Shown: one piece after another, positions 8,061-16,513 of the stretch
How positions within the stretch are numbered: position 1 is the stretch's first letter
How the letters are laid out: each line of letters opens with the position of its first letter
Assembly (NCBI RefSeq): GCF_036181745.1
Contig: NZ_CP108080.1
Span: 1,054,001-1,118,000 of the forward strand
Origin: Streptomyces sp. NBC_00259
GTDB lineage: Bacteria; Actinomycetota; Actinomycetes; Streptomycetales; Streptomycetaceae
Reading direction: 5' to 3'
Length of the DNA: 64,000 nt
Translations under genes and position numbers: made by a program
Notes under the pieces: generated by a model
Databases searched by the model: none
Seen by the model: the letters and a program-made list of their open reading frames with translations, nothing else
What the model was told of the DNA's origin: nothing

Positions 8061-9668
8061 ATGCGGATTCCGGTGGGCCGGCGGGAGCGGCCGACCAGGC
8101 TGTCGTCGTCCCCGTGGTGGCGTGGCGCGGCCGCGGTGACGGCGGGCGCGCTGCCCGCGCTCGCCTTCCCCGATCCCGGGCTGTGGTGGTTCGCGTACCT
8201 CGCGCTCGTGCCGTGGCTGCTGCTGATCCGTACGGCTCCCACGGGCCGGCGGGCCGCCCTCGACGGCTGGCTCGGCGGAACCGGATTCATGATCGCCGTG
8301 CATCACTGGCTGCTGCCGAACCTCCATGTCTTCCTCGTCGTCGTGGCGGCGCTGCTCGCGCTGCTCTGGGCGCCCTGGGGGTGGCTGGTCCGTTCGCTGC
8401 TGGGCGGAACGCCGTCGGCGGCGCGCGCGACCGCCGCGCTCGCCGCTGTGCCGTCGGGCTGGCTGATGGTCGAACTCGTCAGGTCCTGGGAGGGGTTGGG
8501 CGGCCCGTGGGGGCTGCTCGGCGCGAGCCAGTGGCAGGTCTCCCCGGCGCTGCGGCTCGCCTCGGTGGGTGGGGTGTGGCTGGTCAGCCTGCTGGTCGTC
8601 GCGGTGAACACGGCGGTGACCGTCCTGCTGGCCGTGCCCTCGGCGCGTGTCCCCGCGGTCGCGGGCGGCTGCGCGTGTGCGGTGGCCGCAGGTGCGGTGT
8701 GGCTGTGGTCGCCGCGGCCGGAGCGGGCGGGCCAGGTGGTCCGGGTCGCCGTCGTCCAGCCCGGAGTCATCAACGGCGTCGGCGGTGCCGAGCGGCGCTT
8801 CGCGCGCGGTGAGGAGCTGACCCGGCAGCTGGCGGGGCAGCGGCCAGACCTCGTGGTGTGGGGCGAGAGCAGCGTCGGCGCGGATCTGGTGACGCGGCCG
8901 GATCTCGCGGCACGGCTCGCCGCCCTGTCGCGTGAGGTGGGCGCCGACGTCCTGGTCAACGTGGACGCCCGGCGCTCGGACCGGCCCGGGATCTTCAAGA
9001 GCAGCGTCCTCGTGGGGCCGGACGGTCCGACCGGGGACCGCTACGACAAGATGCGGCTGGTGCCGTTCGGCGAGTACGTACCGGCGCGTGCCGTGCTCGG
9101 CTGGGCCACGTCGGTCGGCAAGGCCGCGGGCGAGGACCGGATGCGCGGCAGCCGCCAGGTGGTCATGGTGCTGCCCGGCGGGAAGGACCGTGCCGGGCTG
9201 CGGATGGGTCCGCTGGTGTGCTTCGAGTCCGCGTTCCCCGACATGAGCAGGCGGCTCGCCCGGGACGGCGCCCAGCTTCTCGTGGCGCAGTCCGCGACCT
9301 CGACGTTCCAGCACAGCTGGGCGCCCGCGCAGCACGCCTCGCTGGCGGCGCTGCGGGCGGCGGAGACGGGCCGGCCGATGGTGCACGCCACGCTGACGGG
9401 TGTGAGCGCGGTGTACGGGCCGGAGGGTGAGCGGGTCGGCGGCCGGCTCGGTACGGACGCGAGTACCGCGGCCGTCTACGACATCCCGCTCGCCCAGGGC
9501 ACGACGCCGTACGTACGGTTCGGCGACTGGGCGGTGTACGGCGCGCTGGCGGTGCTGGCCGTGCTGTGCGCGGCCGAGGGGCTGCGCGCCCTCAGGAGGC
9601 CTGCTCCAGGGCCTCCCGCACCACCCGCTCACACAGTTCATGGGTCGCCAGTGCGTCCTGGGCGCTGA
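8061..9668 (+). CDS. lnt: Apolipoprotein N-acyltransferase
   Basis: Transfers an acyl chain from phospholipid to the N-terminal cysteine of lipoproteins, the last step of lipoprotein maturation, in the membrane. 535 residues: about six to eight N-terminal transmembrane helices (about 25-220), a nitrilase-like catalytic domain (about 225-480) and a final helix (about 492-512). The triad is visible: Glu269 in WGES, Lys330 in DKMRLVPFGEYVP and Cys387 in VCFES. Streptomycetes usually carry two Lnt homologues (established knowledge); which one this is cannot be told here. Its last 25 codons overlap the end of the convergent oxidoreductase gene. Confidence 0.93.
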   Translation: MRIPVGRRERPTRLSSSPWWRGAAAVTAGALPALAFPDPGLWWFAYLALVPWLLLIRTAPTGRRAALDGWLGGTGFMIAVHHWLLPNLHVFLVVVAALLALLWAPWGWLVRSLLGGTPSAARATAALAAVPSGWLMVELVRSWEGLGGPWGLLGASQWQVSPALRLASVGGVWLVSLLVVAVNTAVTVLLAVPSARVPAVAGGCACAVAAGAVWLWSPRPERAGQVVRVAVVQPGVINGVGGAERRFARGEELTRQLAGQRPDLVVWGESSVGADLVTRPDLAARLAALSREVGADVLVNVDARRSDRPGIFKSSVLVGPDGPTGDRYDKMRLVPFGEYVPARAVLGWATSVGKAAGEDRMRGSRQVVMVLPGGKDRAGLRMGPLVCFESAFPDMSRRLARDGAQLLVAQSATSTFQHSWAPAQHASLAALRAAETGRPMVHATLTGVSAVYGPEGERVGGRLGTDASTAAVYDIPLAQGTTPYVRFGDWAVYGALAVLAVLCAAEGLRALRRPAPGPPAPPAHTVHGSPVRPGR

Positions 9669-10497
9669 GGAACTTGTCGGCACGTACGGCGTCGAGGAAG
9701 GCGAGCACGGCCTGTTCGACGCCGCGCTGGCGTGCCACCGGTACCCAGTCGCCGCGCCGCCGTACGCTCGGCTGGCCCTTGTGGTCGATGACCTCCGCGA
9801 GGTTGACGACCTCCCGCTTGGTGTCCTGTCCGGACACTTCGAGGATCTCCTCGGTGGAGCCGTTCAGCCGGTTCATCATGCCGATGGCGGTGAATCCGTC
9901 GCCGGACAGCTGGAGCACGACGTGGTGCATGAGACCGTCGCGGACCCGGGCCCGTACATCGGTGTGCTCGACCGGACCGGGGAGCAGGAAGCGCAGGGTG
10001 TCCACGACGTGGATGAAGTCGTCGAGGACGAGGGTGCGGGGGTCCTCGGGGAGTCCGACCCGGTTCTTGCGCATGAGGATCAGCTCGCGCGGGTGCTCCA
10101 GGCACTGCGCGTAACCGGGGGCGAAGCGGCGGTTGAAGCCGACGGCGAGGCTGGTGCCCGTCCGCTCGGACAGCTCCACCAGGCGCTGGGAGTCGGCGAG
10201 TTCGTAGGCGATCGGCTTGTCGACGTACGTCGGGACGCCGGCCTCCAGCAGCCGGGCGACCAGCTCGGGGTGGACGGTGGTGGGGGCGTGCACGAAGGCG
10301 GCGTCCAGGCCCTGGGCGAGCAGCGAGTCCAGCGTGGTGTGGCAGCGGTCGCCCGGGATGTGGTGAGCCGCGGCGACCCGGTCCAGCGTGGCTGTCGTCC
10401 GGGTGTGCAGATGCAGCTCGACGCCCGGCCGGGTGGTGAGCACCGGCAGATAGGCCTTCTGCGCGATGTCTCCCAGCCCGATGCAGCCGACCTTCAC
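9592..10497 (-). CDS. Gfo/Idh/MocA-family NAD(P)-dependent oxidoreductase
   Basis: A 301-residue dehydrogenase with an N-terminal Rossmann fold. The nucleotide-binding loop is GCIGLGDIAQKAYLP at residues 4-18. The family EKP motif appears as DKP (YVDKPIAYEL), where the lysine contacts substrate. The C-terminal half is the alpha/beta domain with the HHVVLQLSGDGFTAIGMMNR strand region. GTG 10497 follows AAAGGGAGG at good spacing. The substrate is probably a sugar or inositol derivative but is not determined. Its 3' end overlaps lnt by 77 bases in antisense, so its last 25 codons and the lnt C terminus are mutually constrained. Confidence 0.83.
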   Translation of the reverse strand: MKVGCIGLGDIAQKAYLPVLTTRPGVELHLHTRTTATLDRVAAAHHIPGDRCHTTLDSLLAQGLDAAFVHAPTTVHPELVARLLEAGVPTYVDKPIAYELADSQRLVELSERTGTSLAVGFNRRFAPGYAQCLEHPRELILMRKNRVGLPEDPRTLVLDDFIHVVDTLRFLLPGPVEHTDVRARVRDGLMHHVVLQLSGDGFTAIGMMNRLNGSTEEILEVSGQDTKREVVNLAEVIDHKGQPSVRRRGDWVPVARQRGVEQAVLAFLDAVRADKFLSAQDALATHELCERVVREALEQAS

Positions 10498-10764
10498 GTG
10501 GGCCTCCCTTTCGTGTCGTCGCGGCGTCGTCGTCTGCGCCGTTCCGGCAGCATACGTGTGCCGGCGCGGGCGCCGGTCGGCGATGCCGTCGAAGCCGCGC
10601 AGCACGAGGCCGGGTCCGAGCCGGGAGAGGCTTGCGACGAGGGCGGTGCGGACGGCGACGGCCGCCGACCGAACTGAGGAAGGACTTCGGCGAACTGCTC
10701 CGCGGCCTGCCCGGTCCGTGAATCGCCTGGCGGCAAGGAGCACGCGTCGCCGAGGATGTGAGGC

Positions 10765-11274
10765 ATGACCACAACCGAACGGACCCACCCGCCCACCACC
10801 GCCGGCGAGCGGGAGACGCTGGAGAGCTGGCTCGACTTCCACCGCGAGACCCTCGCCCAGAAGTGCGCCGGGCTCGACGACGAACAGCTGAGGCAGGCAT
10901 CGGCCCCGCCGTCGGAGCTCAGTCTGCTCGGGCTGGTACGGCACATGGCCGACGTCGAGCGGATCTGGTTCCGCCTGGTCCTCGCGGCGGAACACGCCCC
11001 ACCGCTCTACTTCAGCGAGGACGACCCCGACGGGGAGTTCCATCTGTCCGCCGACGACACCTGGGAGGCCGCGAACAGCGCGTGGCAGGCCGAGATCGCA
11101 CACGCCCGCGAGCTGTCCGCGCCGAGGTCCCTGGACGACCTGTCCGCCGCGAAGCGTCACGACCGGCAGTTCAATCTGCGCTGGATCTACGTCCACATGA
11201 TCGAGGAGTACGCCCGGCACAACGGGCACGCCGATCTGCTCAGGGAGCGCATCGACGGCGCGACGGGCGTCTGA
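10765..11274 (+). CDS. DinB-like DUF664 protein (mycothiol-dependent transferase superfamily)
   Basis: A 169-residue four-helix-bundle protein of the DinB/YfiT superfamily, DUF664 branch. Metal-ligand histidines are seen in LGLVRHMADVERIWF (helix 2) and in YVHMIEEYARHNGHADLLRE (last helix), the arrangement that binds a divalent metal and uses mycothiol in characterised actinobacterial members (established knowledge). ATG 10765 after TGTGAGGC. It probably detoxifies or conjugates small electrophiles; the substrate is unknown. Monocistronic, convergent with the TPR-like gene 20 bases downstream. Confidence 0.82.
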   Translation: MTTTERTHPPTTAGERETLESWLDFHRETLAQKCAGLDDEQLRQASAPPSELSLLGLVRHMADVERIWFRLVLAAEHAPPLYFSEDDPDGEFHLSADDTWEAANSAWQAEIAHARELSAPRSLDDLSAAKRHDRQFNLRWIYVHMIEEYARHNGHADLLRERIDGATGV

Positions 11275-11293
11275 CCCACCCTCCGGGCCCGCG

Positions 11294-11767
11294 TCACTGC
11301 TCGGACAGCCGCCGGTCCAGCCGGTCGATCGCCGCGCGCACCCCGTCCCCGTAACCGTCGTCCCCGAGAGCGCCCGAGGCCGCCCGCGCACGATCCAGAT
11401 GGACGCGCGCGGCCTCGGGCCGCTGGAGCTTCACATAGTCCGCGGCGAGATTCAGATGCAGCGACGGATACAGACCGCGCACGGCCACAGCGGCGTCGTG
11501 CTGCGCCAGCCGCTCGTCCGTCAGCGCCTCCGCCGCCGCCAGCGCCCGCAGGTCCCAGGCGAGCTCGTCGCCGGGGTCGTCCTGGGTGTCCGCCAGATAG
11601 TGGGCGAGGGTGCAGCGGTGCAGGGGATCACCGTCCTCCCCGATCTGCGCCCACAGCTCGGCGAAACGGTTGCGTGCCTCCTCACGGTCGCCGCCGTGGA
11701 GCAGCATGATCGCCTGCCCGATCCTGGTCATGAGCGCGTCCTCGGACGCCTCCTGCTGCTCCACCAC
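11294..11767 (-). CDS. TPR-like protein of unknown function
   Basis: Helical protein of 157 residues made of repeated Ala/Leu-rich helix pairs (IGQAIMLLHGGDREEARNRF, HRCTLAHYLADTQDD, SLHLNLAADYVKLQRPEAAR, VHLDRARAA), consistent with tetratricopeptide-like repeats for protein-protein contact. I place the start at GTG 11767, preceded by GGGAGGG at 6 bases. The frame extends to ATG 11824, and ATG 11731 (with GAGGA before it) is also possible. It sits downstream of ung, separated by a hairpin. No specific function recognised. Confidence 0.68.
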   Translation of the reverse strand: MVEQQEASEDALMTRIGQAIMLLHGGDREEARNRFAELWAQIGEDGDPLHRCTLAHYLADTQDDPGDELAWDLRALAAAEALTDERLAQHDAAVAVRGLYPSLHLNLAADYVKLQRPEAARVHLDRARAASGALGDDGYGDGVRAAIDRLDRRLSEQ

Positions 11768-11830
11768 TACGGCCCTCCCGGCTGTGACCTGCGTCGGCCC
11801 GACGCTAACCGTCGTGGGCGGCATTCCGGC

Positions 11831-11858
11831 ACAGGCTCGGGCACGGGCCCGAACCTGT
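11831..11858 (-). terminator. Hairpin terminator after ung
   Basis: ACAGGCTCGGGC / GCCCGAACCTGT, 12-bp stem with one mismatch on DNA (a U-G wobble in the minus-strand transcript) and a 4-base loop, 20 bases beyond the ung stop codon. Confidence 0.6.
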
Positions 11859-11878
11859 CAGCCAGGTGCGCCACATCG

Positions 11879-12562
11879 TCAGCCCAGGTCGGGGATGCGC
11901 CAGTCGACGGCGTCATGCCCCTGAGCCGCCACCGCCTCGTTGATCCGGGTGAACGGACGGGAGCCGAAGAACTTCTTCGCGGACAGCGGAGAGGGGTGGG
12001 CGCCCTTCACCACGACATGCCGCGTCTCGTCGATCAGCGGCAGCTTCTTCTGGGCGTAATTGCCCCACAGGACGAAGACCGCCGGGTCGGGCCGCGACGC
12101 CACGGCGCTGATCACCGCGTCGGTGAACTTCTCCCAGCCCTTGTTCTTGTGGGAATTGGCCTCGCCCGACCGAACCGTCAGCACCGCGTTGAGCAGGAGG
12201 ACACCCTGCTGGGCCCACGGCATCAGATAGCCGTTGTCCGGCACCGGAAGGCCCAGCTCCTCCTGCATCTCCTTGTAGATGTTCCGCAGGGAGGGCGGGG
12301 TCTTGACGCCGGGACGCACCGAGAAGCAGAGCCCGTGGCCCTGCCCCTCACCGTGGTACGGATCCTGGCCGAGGACCAGCACCTTCACCCGGTCGTAGGG
12401 CGTGGCGTCCAGCGCCGCGAAGACCTCCTCGCGGGGCGGGTACACCGGCCCCCTGGCGCGCTCGTCCTCGACGAAGTCGACGAGCTCCTTGAAGTACGGC
12501 TTCTGGAGCTCTTCGCCGAGGACGCCACGCCAGGACTCGGGCAGCATGTCGGTGTCGGTCAC
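11879..12562 (-). CDS. ung: Uracil-DNA glycosylase (family 1)
   Basis: Removes uracil from DNA to start base-excision repair. 227 residues, normal length. The water-activating motif GQDPYH is at 65-70 (catalytic Asp67), a TPPSLRNIYKE segment at 88-98, the LLLNAVLTV strand at 122-130 and the DNA-intercalating HPSPLS loop at 189-194. All family-1 landmarks are present, so the assignment is secure. ATG start at 12562; no neighbouring repair genes are in the same transcription unit. Confidence 0.97.
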   Translation of the reverse strand: MTDTDMLPESWRGVLGEELQKPYFKELVDFVEDERARGPVYPPREEVFAALDATPYDRVKVLVLGQDPYHGEGQGHGLCFSVRPGVKTPPSLRNIYKEMQEELGLPVPDNGYLMPWAQQGVLLLNAVLTVRSGEANSHKNKGWEKFTDAVISAVASRPDPAVFVLWGNYAQKKLPLIDETRHVVVKGAHPSPLSAKKFFGSRPFTRINEAVAAQGHDAVDWRIPDLG

Positions 12563-12662
12563 GTCAACAACCTCCGGTGTGCGATCAGTTCTCGACCACA
12601 GAACCTACCTGCGGCCACTGACAATCACTCCGGCCGGCCGCCGCACGCGGAGGCGGCCGCCG

Positions 12663-14243
12663 CTACCAGCTGGTCTGCCGGTGCAGCTCCCACATCTGCA
12701 TGACCGTCTGGGGGTCCAGGGCCCGCTCGCCGCCCGCGATCTCCTCGCTCGACGCGACGTAGAGCTTGCCCTGCCACAGCGGCAGCAGCCGCACGTCGTC
12801 CACGAGGATCGACTGCGCCCGCTGGAACTCCTTCGACACCGCCCCGCGGTCGCTCTTCTGCCGCGTCTGCGGCAGCAGCTGCTGGGTGATCTCCGGGCTT
12901 TCGTACGGGGTGCCCAGCACGTTGTTCTTGCCGACGAAGGGCGCGATGAAGTTGTCCGGGTCGGGGAAGTCCGGGAACCAGCCTCGACCGAAGACGGGGT
13001 ACTGGCCGTTCTTGTACCCCTCCTGGAACTCCTTCCAGGGCTTGCCATGGAGCGTGACCTTGAACAGGCCCGACTCCTCCAGCTGACGCTTCAGCTCCGC
13101 GAACTCCGGAGCCGTCGACGAGCCGTAGCGGTCGGTCGTGTACCAGAACGTCAGCTGGACGGGGGTGTCGATCCCCGCGTCCTTGAGAATGTCGCTCGCC
13201 TTGGGGACGTCCGGCTCGCCGTACTTGTCGAAGAAGCCGGTCGTGTGGCCGGCGATGCCCTTGGGGACCATCGAGTACAGCGGCTCGGCGGTTCCCTGGT
13301 ACACCTTGGCGACCAGCGCGCCGCGGTCGACGACCTGGGCGATCGCCTGCCGGACCGGGAGCTTGCGGACGGACGGGTCCTTCGGGTTGAACACCAGGTA
13401 GCGGATGTCGGCGCCGGTGGTCTCGACGAGCTGGAGGCCCTCGTTCGACTTCTTCTTCGCCTGGAGGTCGACGACCTCCTCGGCGGTGAGACCGCGGTAG
13501 GTGGCGTCGATCTCCTTCCGCTTGAGCGCCGACACCATCGCTTCGGAATCCTTGAAGTAGCGGATGGTGACGCCGTCGTTCTTGCGGTCGGCGAAGCCGT
13601 TGTACCGGGTGTTCTTCTTCAGCTCCGCCTGCTGGCCCTCCTGGTACGACTGGAGGGTGTACGGGCCGGAGCCGGTGATCTTGCCGTCCTCACGGAGCTT
13701 GGCCGCCGGGTACTCGGCCGGGTCGACGAGGGACATGGCCGGCGTGGCGAGTATGAACGGGAAGGTGGCGTCCGGCTTGGTCAGATGGAAGGTGACGGTC
13801 CGGTCGTCCTCCTTCTCGACATCGCGGAGCGACCCGAGCAGCCCGTTGGGACCGCCGACGACATTGATCTTCTGGATACGGTCGATCGAGTGCTTGACAG
13901 CGGCCGCGTCCAGGGGATGACCGTTGGAGAATGTCAGACCTTCACGAAGTTTGCACTGGAAAGCCGTATTGGTAGGGTCGGTGAACTTGCACCCCTCCGC
14001 CGCATCCGGCTGCGGGCTGGTGCTTCCGGTGGGGAAGCTCAGAAGGGTCTGGAAGACATTCCGGTACAGCTCCCAGGAGCCGTCCCACGCGGCGGCCGGA
14101 TCGAGTGTGCTGGGTGCACTCGTCGTACCGACCACTATCTGCTGCGCCCCATCGACGTCGTCGTCCGAAAACAGACTGCATCCCGCCACCAGGGATATGG
14201 ACGCAAGGGCTGCAGCCGCCTGCAGCATCGTCCGGTTGAACAC
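12663..14243 (-). CDS. Peptide/nickel-type ABC transporter substrate-binding lipoprotein
   Basis: Extracytoplasmic solute-binding protein of family 5 (DppA/OppA type), about 526 residues. A lipoprotein signal peptide ends with the lipobox VAGC, and the mature part begins SLFSDDDVDG. Family blocks follow: LDPAAAWDGSWELYRNVFQ, CKLREGLTFSNGHPLDAAAV and the C-terminal GRGWFPDFPDPDNF. I prefer GTG 14243, 7 bases after AGGAG; GTG 14249 is too close to the same site. No permease or ATPase genes adjoin it, so it must work with components encoded elsewhere or as a sensor. Transcribed alone, just downstream of a strong hairpin that ends the SDR unit. Confidence 0.88.
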   Translation of the reverse strand: MFNRTMLQAAAALASISLVAGCSLFSDDDVDGAQQIVVGTTSAPSTLDPAAAWDGSWELYRNVFQTLLSFPTGSTSPQPDAAEGCKFTDPTNTAFQCKLREGLTFSNGHPLDAAAVKHSIDRIQKINVVGGPNGLLGSLRDVEKEDDRTVTFHLTKPDATFPFILATPAMSLVDPAEYPAAKLREDGKITGSGPYTLQSYQEGQQAELKKNTRYNGFADRKNDGVTIRYFKDSEAMVSALKRKEIDATYRGLTAEEVVDLQAKKKSNEGLQLVETTGADIRYLVFNPKDPSVRKLPVRQAIAQVVDRGALVAKVYQGTAEPLYSMVPKGIAGHTTGFFDKYGEPDVPKASDILKDAGIDTPVQLTFWYTTDRYGSSTAPEFAELKRQLEESGLFKVTLHGKPWKEFQEGYKNGQYPVFGRGWFPDFPDPDNFIAPFVGKNNVLGTPYESPEITQQLLPQTRQKSDRGAVSKEFQRAQSILVDDVRLLPLWQGKLYVASSEEIAGGERALDPQTVMQMWELHRQTSW

Positions 14244-14286
14244 GTGCACGCTCCTCGTTCAGCCATGGGTCGGCGAACCATACCGC

Positions 14287-14326
14287 AGTGCCCCACCGGA
14301 TCAACGCGGAGGTCCGGTGGGGCACT
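14287..14326 (-). terminator. Perfect 14-bp hairpin between SDR unit and binding-protein gene
   Basis: AGTGCCCCACCGGA pairs perfectly with TCCGGTGGGGCACT across a 12-base loop. It lies 35 bases beyond the stop of the SDR gene on the same strand and upstream of the binding-protein start, so it should terminate the SDR transcript. Confidence 0.75.
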
Positions 14327-14361
14327 TGAGTAAATCCTGAGCCATTCAGGCACAAACCGGC

Positions 14362-15135
14362 TCAGTGGACTCCGGCATTCAGGAAGATACCGCCGTCGAC
14401 GACAAGTGTCTGCCCCGTGATCCAGTCGGACTGGTCGGAGGTGAGAAACGCGGCCGTTCCTCCGATGTCCGACGGAACGCCGAGCCGGCCCAGCGGATAG
14501 GCGGCCGCCGCCTCGGCCTCGCGGCCCTCGTAGAGCGCCTCGGCGAATTTGGTCTTGATCACGGCGGGCGCGATCGCGTTGACCCGGACGACCGGCGCGA
14601 ATTCGTGCGCCAGCTGCAGGGTCAGGTTGACCATCGCGGCCTTGCTCATGCCGTACGCCCCGATGAAGGGCGACGCGGAGACGCCGGCGACGGACGCGAT
14701 GTTCACGATCGCACCGCCGTTGTCCTTCTGCCAGGCCTTCCAGGTCTGCTGGGCGAAGCCGAGCGCCGAGATCACGTTCGTCTCGTAGACCTTGCGGGCC
14801 ACATTGAGGTCCAGCTCGGCCATGGGGCCGAAGACCGGGTTGGTGCCGGCGTTGTTGACGAGGAAGTCGACGCGGCCGAACGCCTCCATGGCGCGCTCGA
14901 CGGCGATCGCCTGATGCGCCTCGTCGTGGGCCTTGCCCGCGACGGCGATCACCCGGTCGGCGCCGAGGGTCTCGACGGCCTCCTTGAGCGCCTCCTCGCC
15001 GCGTCCGGTGATGCAGACCCGGTCGCCGCGCGCCACGAACGCCTGCGCGACGCCGTAGCCGATGCCGCGGCTGCCACCCGTCACCAGGGCCACCTTGCCC
15101 GACAGCGGGGGAAGCTCCTGCTCCTGTGCGGTCAT
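14362..15135 (-). CDS. SDR-family oxidoreductase (FabG-like), second of tandem pair
   Basis: Short-chain dehydrogenase/reductase of 257 residues. The NAD(P)-binding TGGSRGIG lies near residues 19-26, NNAG is present, and the catalytic Ser/Tyr/Lys are in NIASVAGVSASPFIGAYGMSK (Y-x3-K). The C-terminal GQTLVVDGG motif is typical of FabG-like enzymes. ATG 15135 follows AGGAGGGGA. It starts 16 bases after the other SDR gene, so the two form an operon. The substrate is probably a 3-oxoacyl thioester or a ketone; the pair may act on related substrates. Not an essential fatty-acid cluster, since no acpP/fabF neighbours are seen. Confidence 0.85.
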   Translation of the reverse strand: MTAQEQELPPLSGKVALVTGGSRGIGYGVAQAFVARGDRVCITGRGEEALKEAVETLGADRVIAVAGKAHDEAHQAIAVERAMEAFGRVDFLVNNAGTNPVFGPMAELDLNVARKVYETNVISALGFAQQTWKAWQKDNGGAIVNIASVAGVSASPFIGAYGMSKAAMVNLTLQLAHEFAPVVRVNAIAPAVIKTKFAEALYEGREAEAAAAYPLGRLGVPSDIGGTAAFLTSDQSDWITGQTLVVDGGIFLNAGVH

Positions 15136-15151
15136 GTCAGTCCCCTCCTGA

Positions 15152-15913
15152 TCAGTTGAGCGGGCCGCCGGCCACGTACATGACCTGGCCGGAGATGAAG
15201 CCCGCGTCGTCCCCCGTGAAGAAGGCGATGGCGCCCGCGACGTCCTCGGGCCTGCCGACCCGCTGCACCGGGATCTGGGTGGCGGCGGCGGCCTGGAACT
15301 CCTCGAAGCCCATGCCGACACGGGCGGCGGTCTGCGCGGTCATCTCGGTGACGATGAAGCCGGGCGCGACGGCGTTGGCGGTGACGCCGAACTTGCCGAG
15401 TTCCTTGGCGAGGGTCTTGGTGAAGCCCTGCAGGCCCGCCTTGACGGCGGAGTAGTTGGCCTGGCCGCGATTGCCGAGGGCGGAGCTGGAGGAGAGCGAG
15501 ACGATCCGGCCGAAGCCCGCGTCCACCATGTGCTTCTGACAGGCCTTGGCCATCAGGAACGCGCCCTTGAGGTGCACGTTCATCACGATGTCCCAGTCGG
15601 ACTCGCTCATCTTGAAGAGCAGGTTGTCGCGGAGCACGCCCGCGTTGTTGACGAGGATCGTCGGCGCGCCGAGCTCGGCGGCGACACGCGCCACGGCGGC
15701 CTCGACCTGGGCGGAGTCCGAGACGTCGCAGCCGACGGCGATGGCCTGTCCGCCGGCCGAGGTGATCTTCTCGACGGTGTCCTTGCAGGCCGCCTCGTCG
15801 AGGTCGAGTACGGCGACGGCACGGCCCTCGGCCGCCAGACGCAGGGCGGTGGCGGCACCGATGCCGCGCGCCGCTCCCGTCACGATCGCGACGCGCTGCT
15901 CTGTGGTGGACAT
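15152..15913 (-). CDS. 3-oxoacyl-ACP reductase-like SDR, first of tandem pair
   Basis: FabG-like NADPH-dependent reductase of 253 residues. TGAARGIG lies at about 12-19, followed by CDVSDSAQV (cofactor adenine-binding Asp), NNAGVLRD and the active site SLSSSSALGNRGQANYSAVK with Ser, Tyr and Lys all present. The N136-type helix MNVHLKGAFL and the C-terminal ISGQVMYVAGG are also seen. ATG 15913 is preceded by AGGAGAACC. It resembles the dedicated acyl-ACP or acyl-CoA reductases of secondary fatty-acid pathways (PhaB/FabG group) more than generic sugar dehydrogenases. Cotranscribed with the downstream SDR. Confidence 0.88.
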   Translation of the reverse strand: MSTTEQRVAIVTGAARGIGAATALRLAAEGRAVAVLDLDEAACKDTVEKITSAGGQAIAVGCDVSDSAQVEAAVARVAAELGAPTILVNNAGVLRDNLLFKMSESDWDIVMNVHLKGAFLMAKACQKHMVDAGFGRIVSLSSSSALGNRGQANYSAVKAGLQGFTKTLAKELGKFGVTANAVAPGFIVTEMTAQTAARVGMGFEEFQAAAATQIPVQRVGRPEDVAGAIAFFTGDDAGFISGQVMYVAGGPLN

Positions 15914-16077
15914 GGTTGGTTCTCCTCGTCCTCGGATCCCTTGGATACGGCTCGCCCGGCACCGCCCGTCGGCTCCACCCCGCAAGGGGTGAGCGACCGC
16001 TTAGTACCTTCAGCAGACGAGACGCTAGAAGCCCTGGCACCCGGTGTCAACGTGCACCCGTCCTTCTGAGGCCCGGT

Positions 16078-16107
16078 TCACCTCCGGGGCGCTCGCCCCG
16101 GAGGTGA
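16078..16107 (-). terminator. Perfect 13-bp hairpin terminator
   Basis: TCACCTCCGGGGC and GCCCCGGAGGTGA separated by the loop GCTC. It lies 22 bases beyond the stop of the DUF3037 gene on the minus strand, between it and the SDR operon promoter. Confidence 0.75.
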
Positions 16108-16129
16108 GCGCCCCGTCGGTGCGCCCCTG

Positions 16130-16513
16130 TCAGCGCACCAACAGGTCGAGCAGCCGCTCGACCTCGGCCTCCGGATCGGCGGTCAGTCCAGTGTGCACGG
16201 GACCGGGCTGGACGACCGTGGAGCGCGGGGCGATCAGCCAGCGGAAACGCCGGCCCGCGTCGTCCCTGGCCGCCTGGCCGGCATCGTCGCCACCCCGGCA
16301 CACACCCTCCACCGCGTGGAGCGCCGCCCGTACGCCGGTGATGTCGGCCCCCGGATCCAGCACCCTCAGCTTCGCCTCGTCCAGATGGGTACGGGCGGCC
16401 ACGAAGGACCTGGCGCGGCAGTAGACCACCACGCCCGCGTTGAAGCACTCACCGCGCTCGACGCGCGGGACGACCCGCAGCAGGGCGTACTCGAAGACGT
16501 CGCGGTCGCTCAC
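16130..16513 (-). CDS. DUF3037 protein, partner of HipA-like kinase
   Basis: A 127-residue DUF3037 protein (FEYALLRVVPRVERGECFNAGVVVYC near the N terminus is the family signature). Function unknown. GTG 16513 overlaps the last codon of the HipA-like gene (GTGA overlap), so the two are translationally coupled. DUF3037 and HipA-like proteins are commonly adjacent in bacteria (established knowledge), pointing to a shared role, perhaps a substrate or regulator of the kinase. The unit ends in a strong hairpin. Confidence 0.82.
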   Translation of the reverse strand: MSDRDVFEYALLRVVPRVERGECFNAGVVVYCRARSFVAARTHLDEAKLRVLDPGADITGVRAALHAVEGVCRGGDDAGQAARDDAGRRFRWLIAPRSTVVQPGPVHTGLTADPEAEVERLLDLLVR

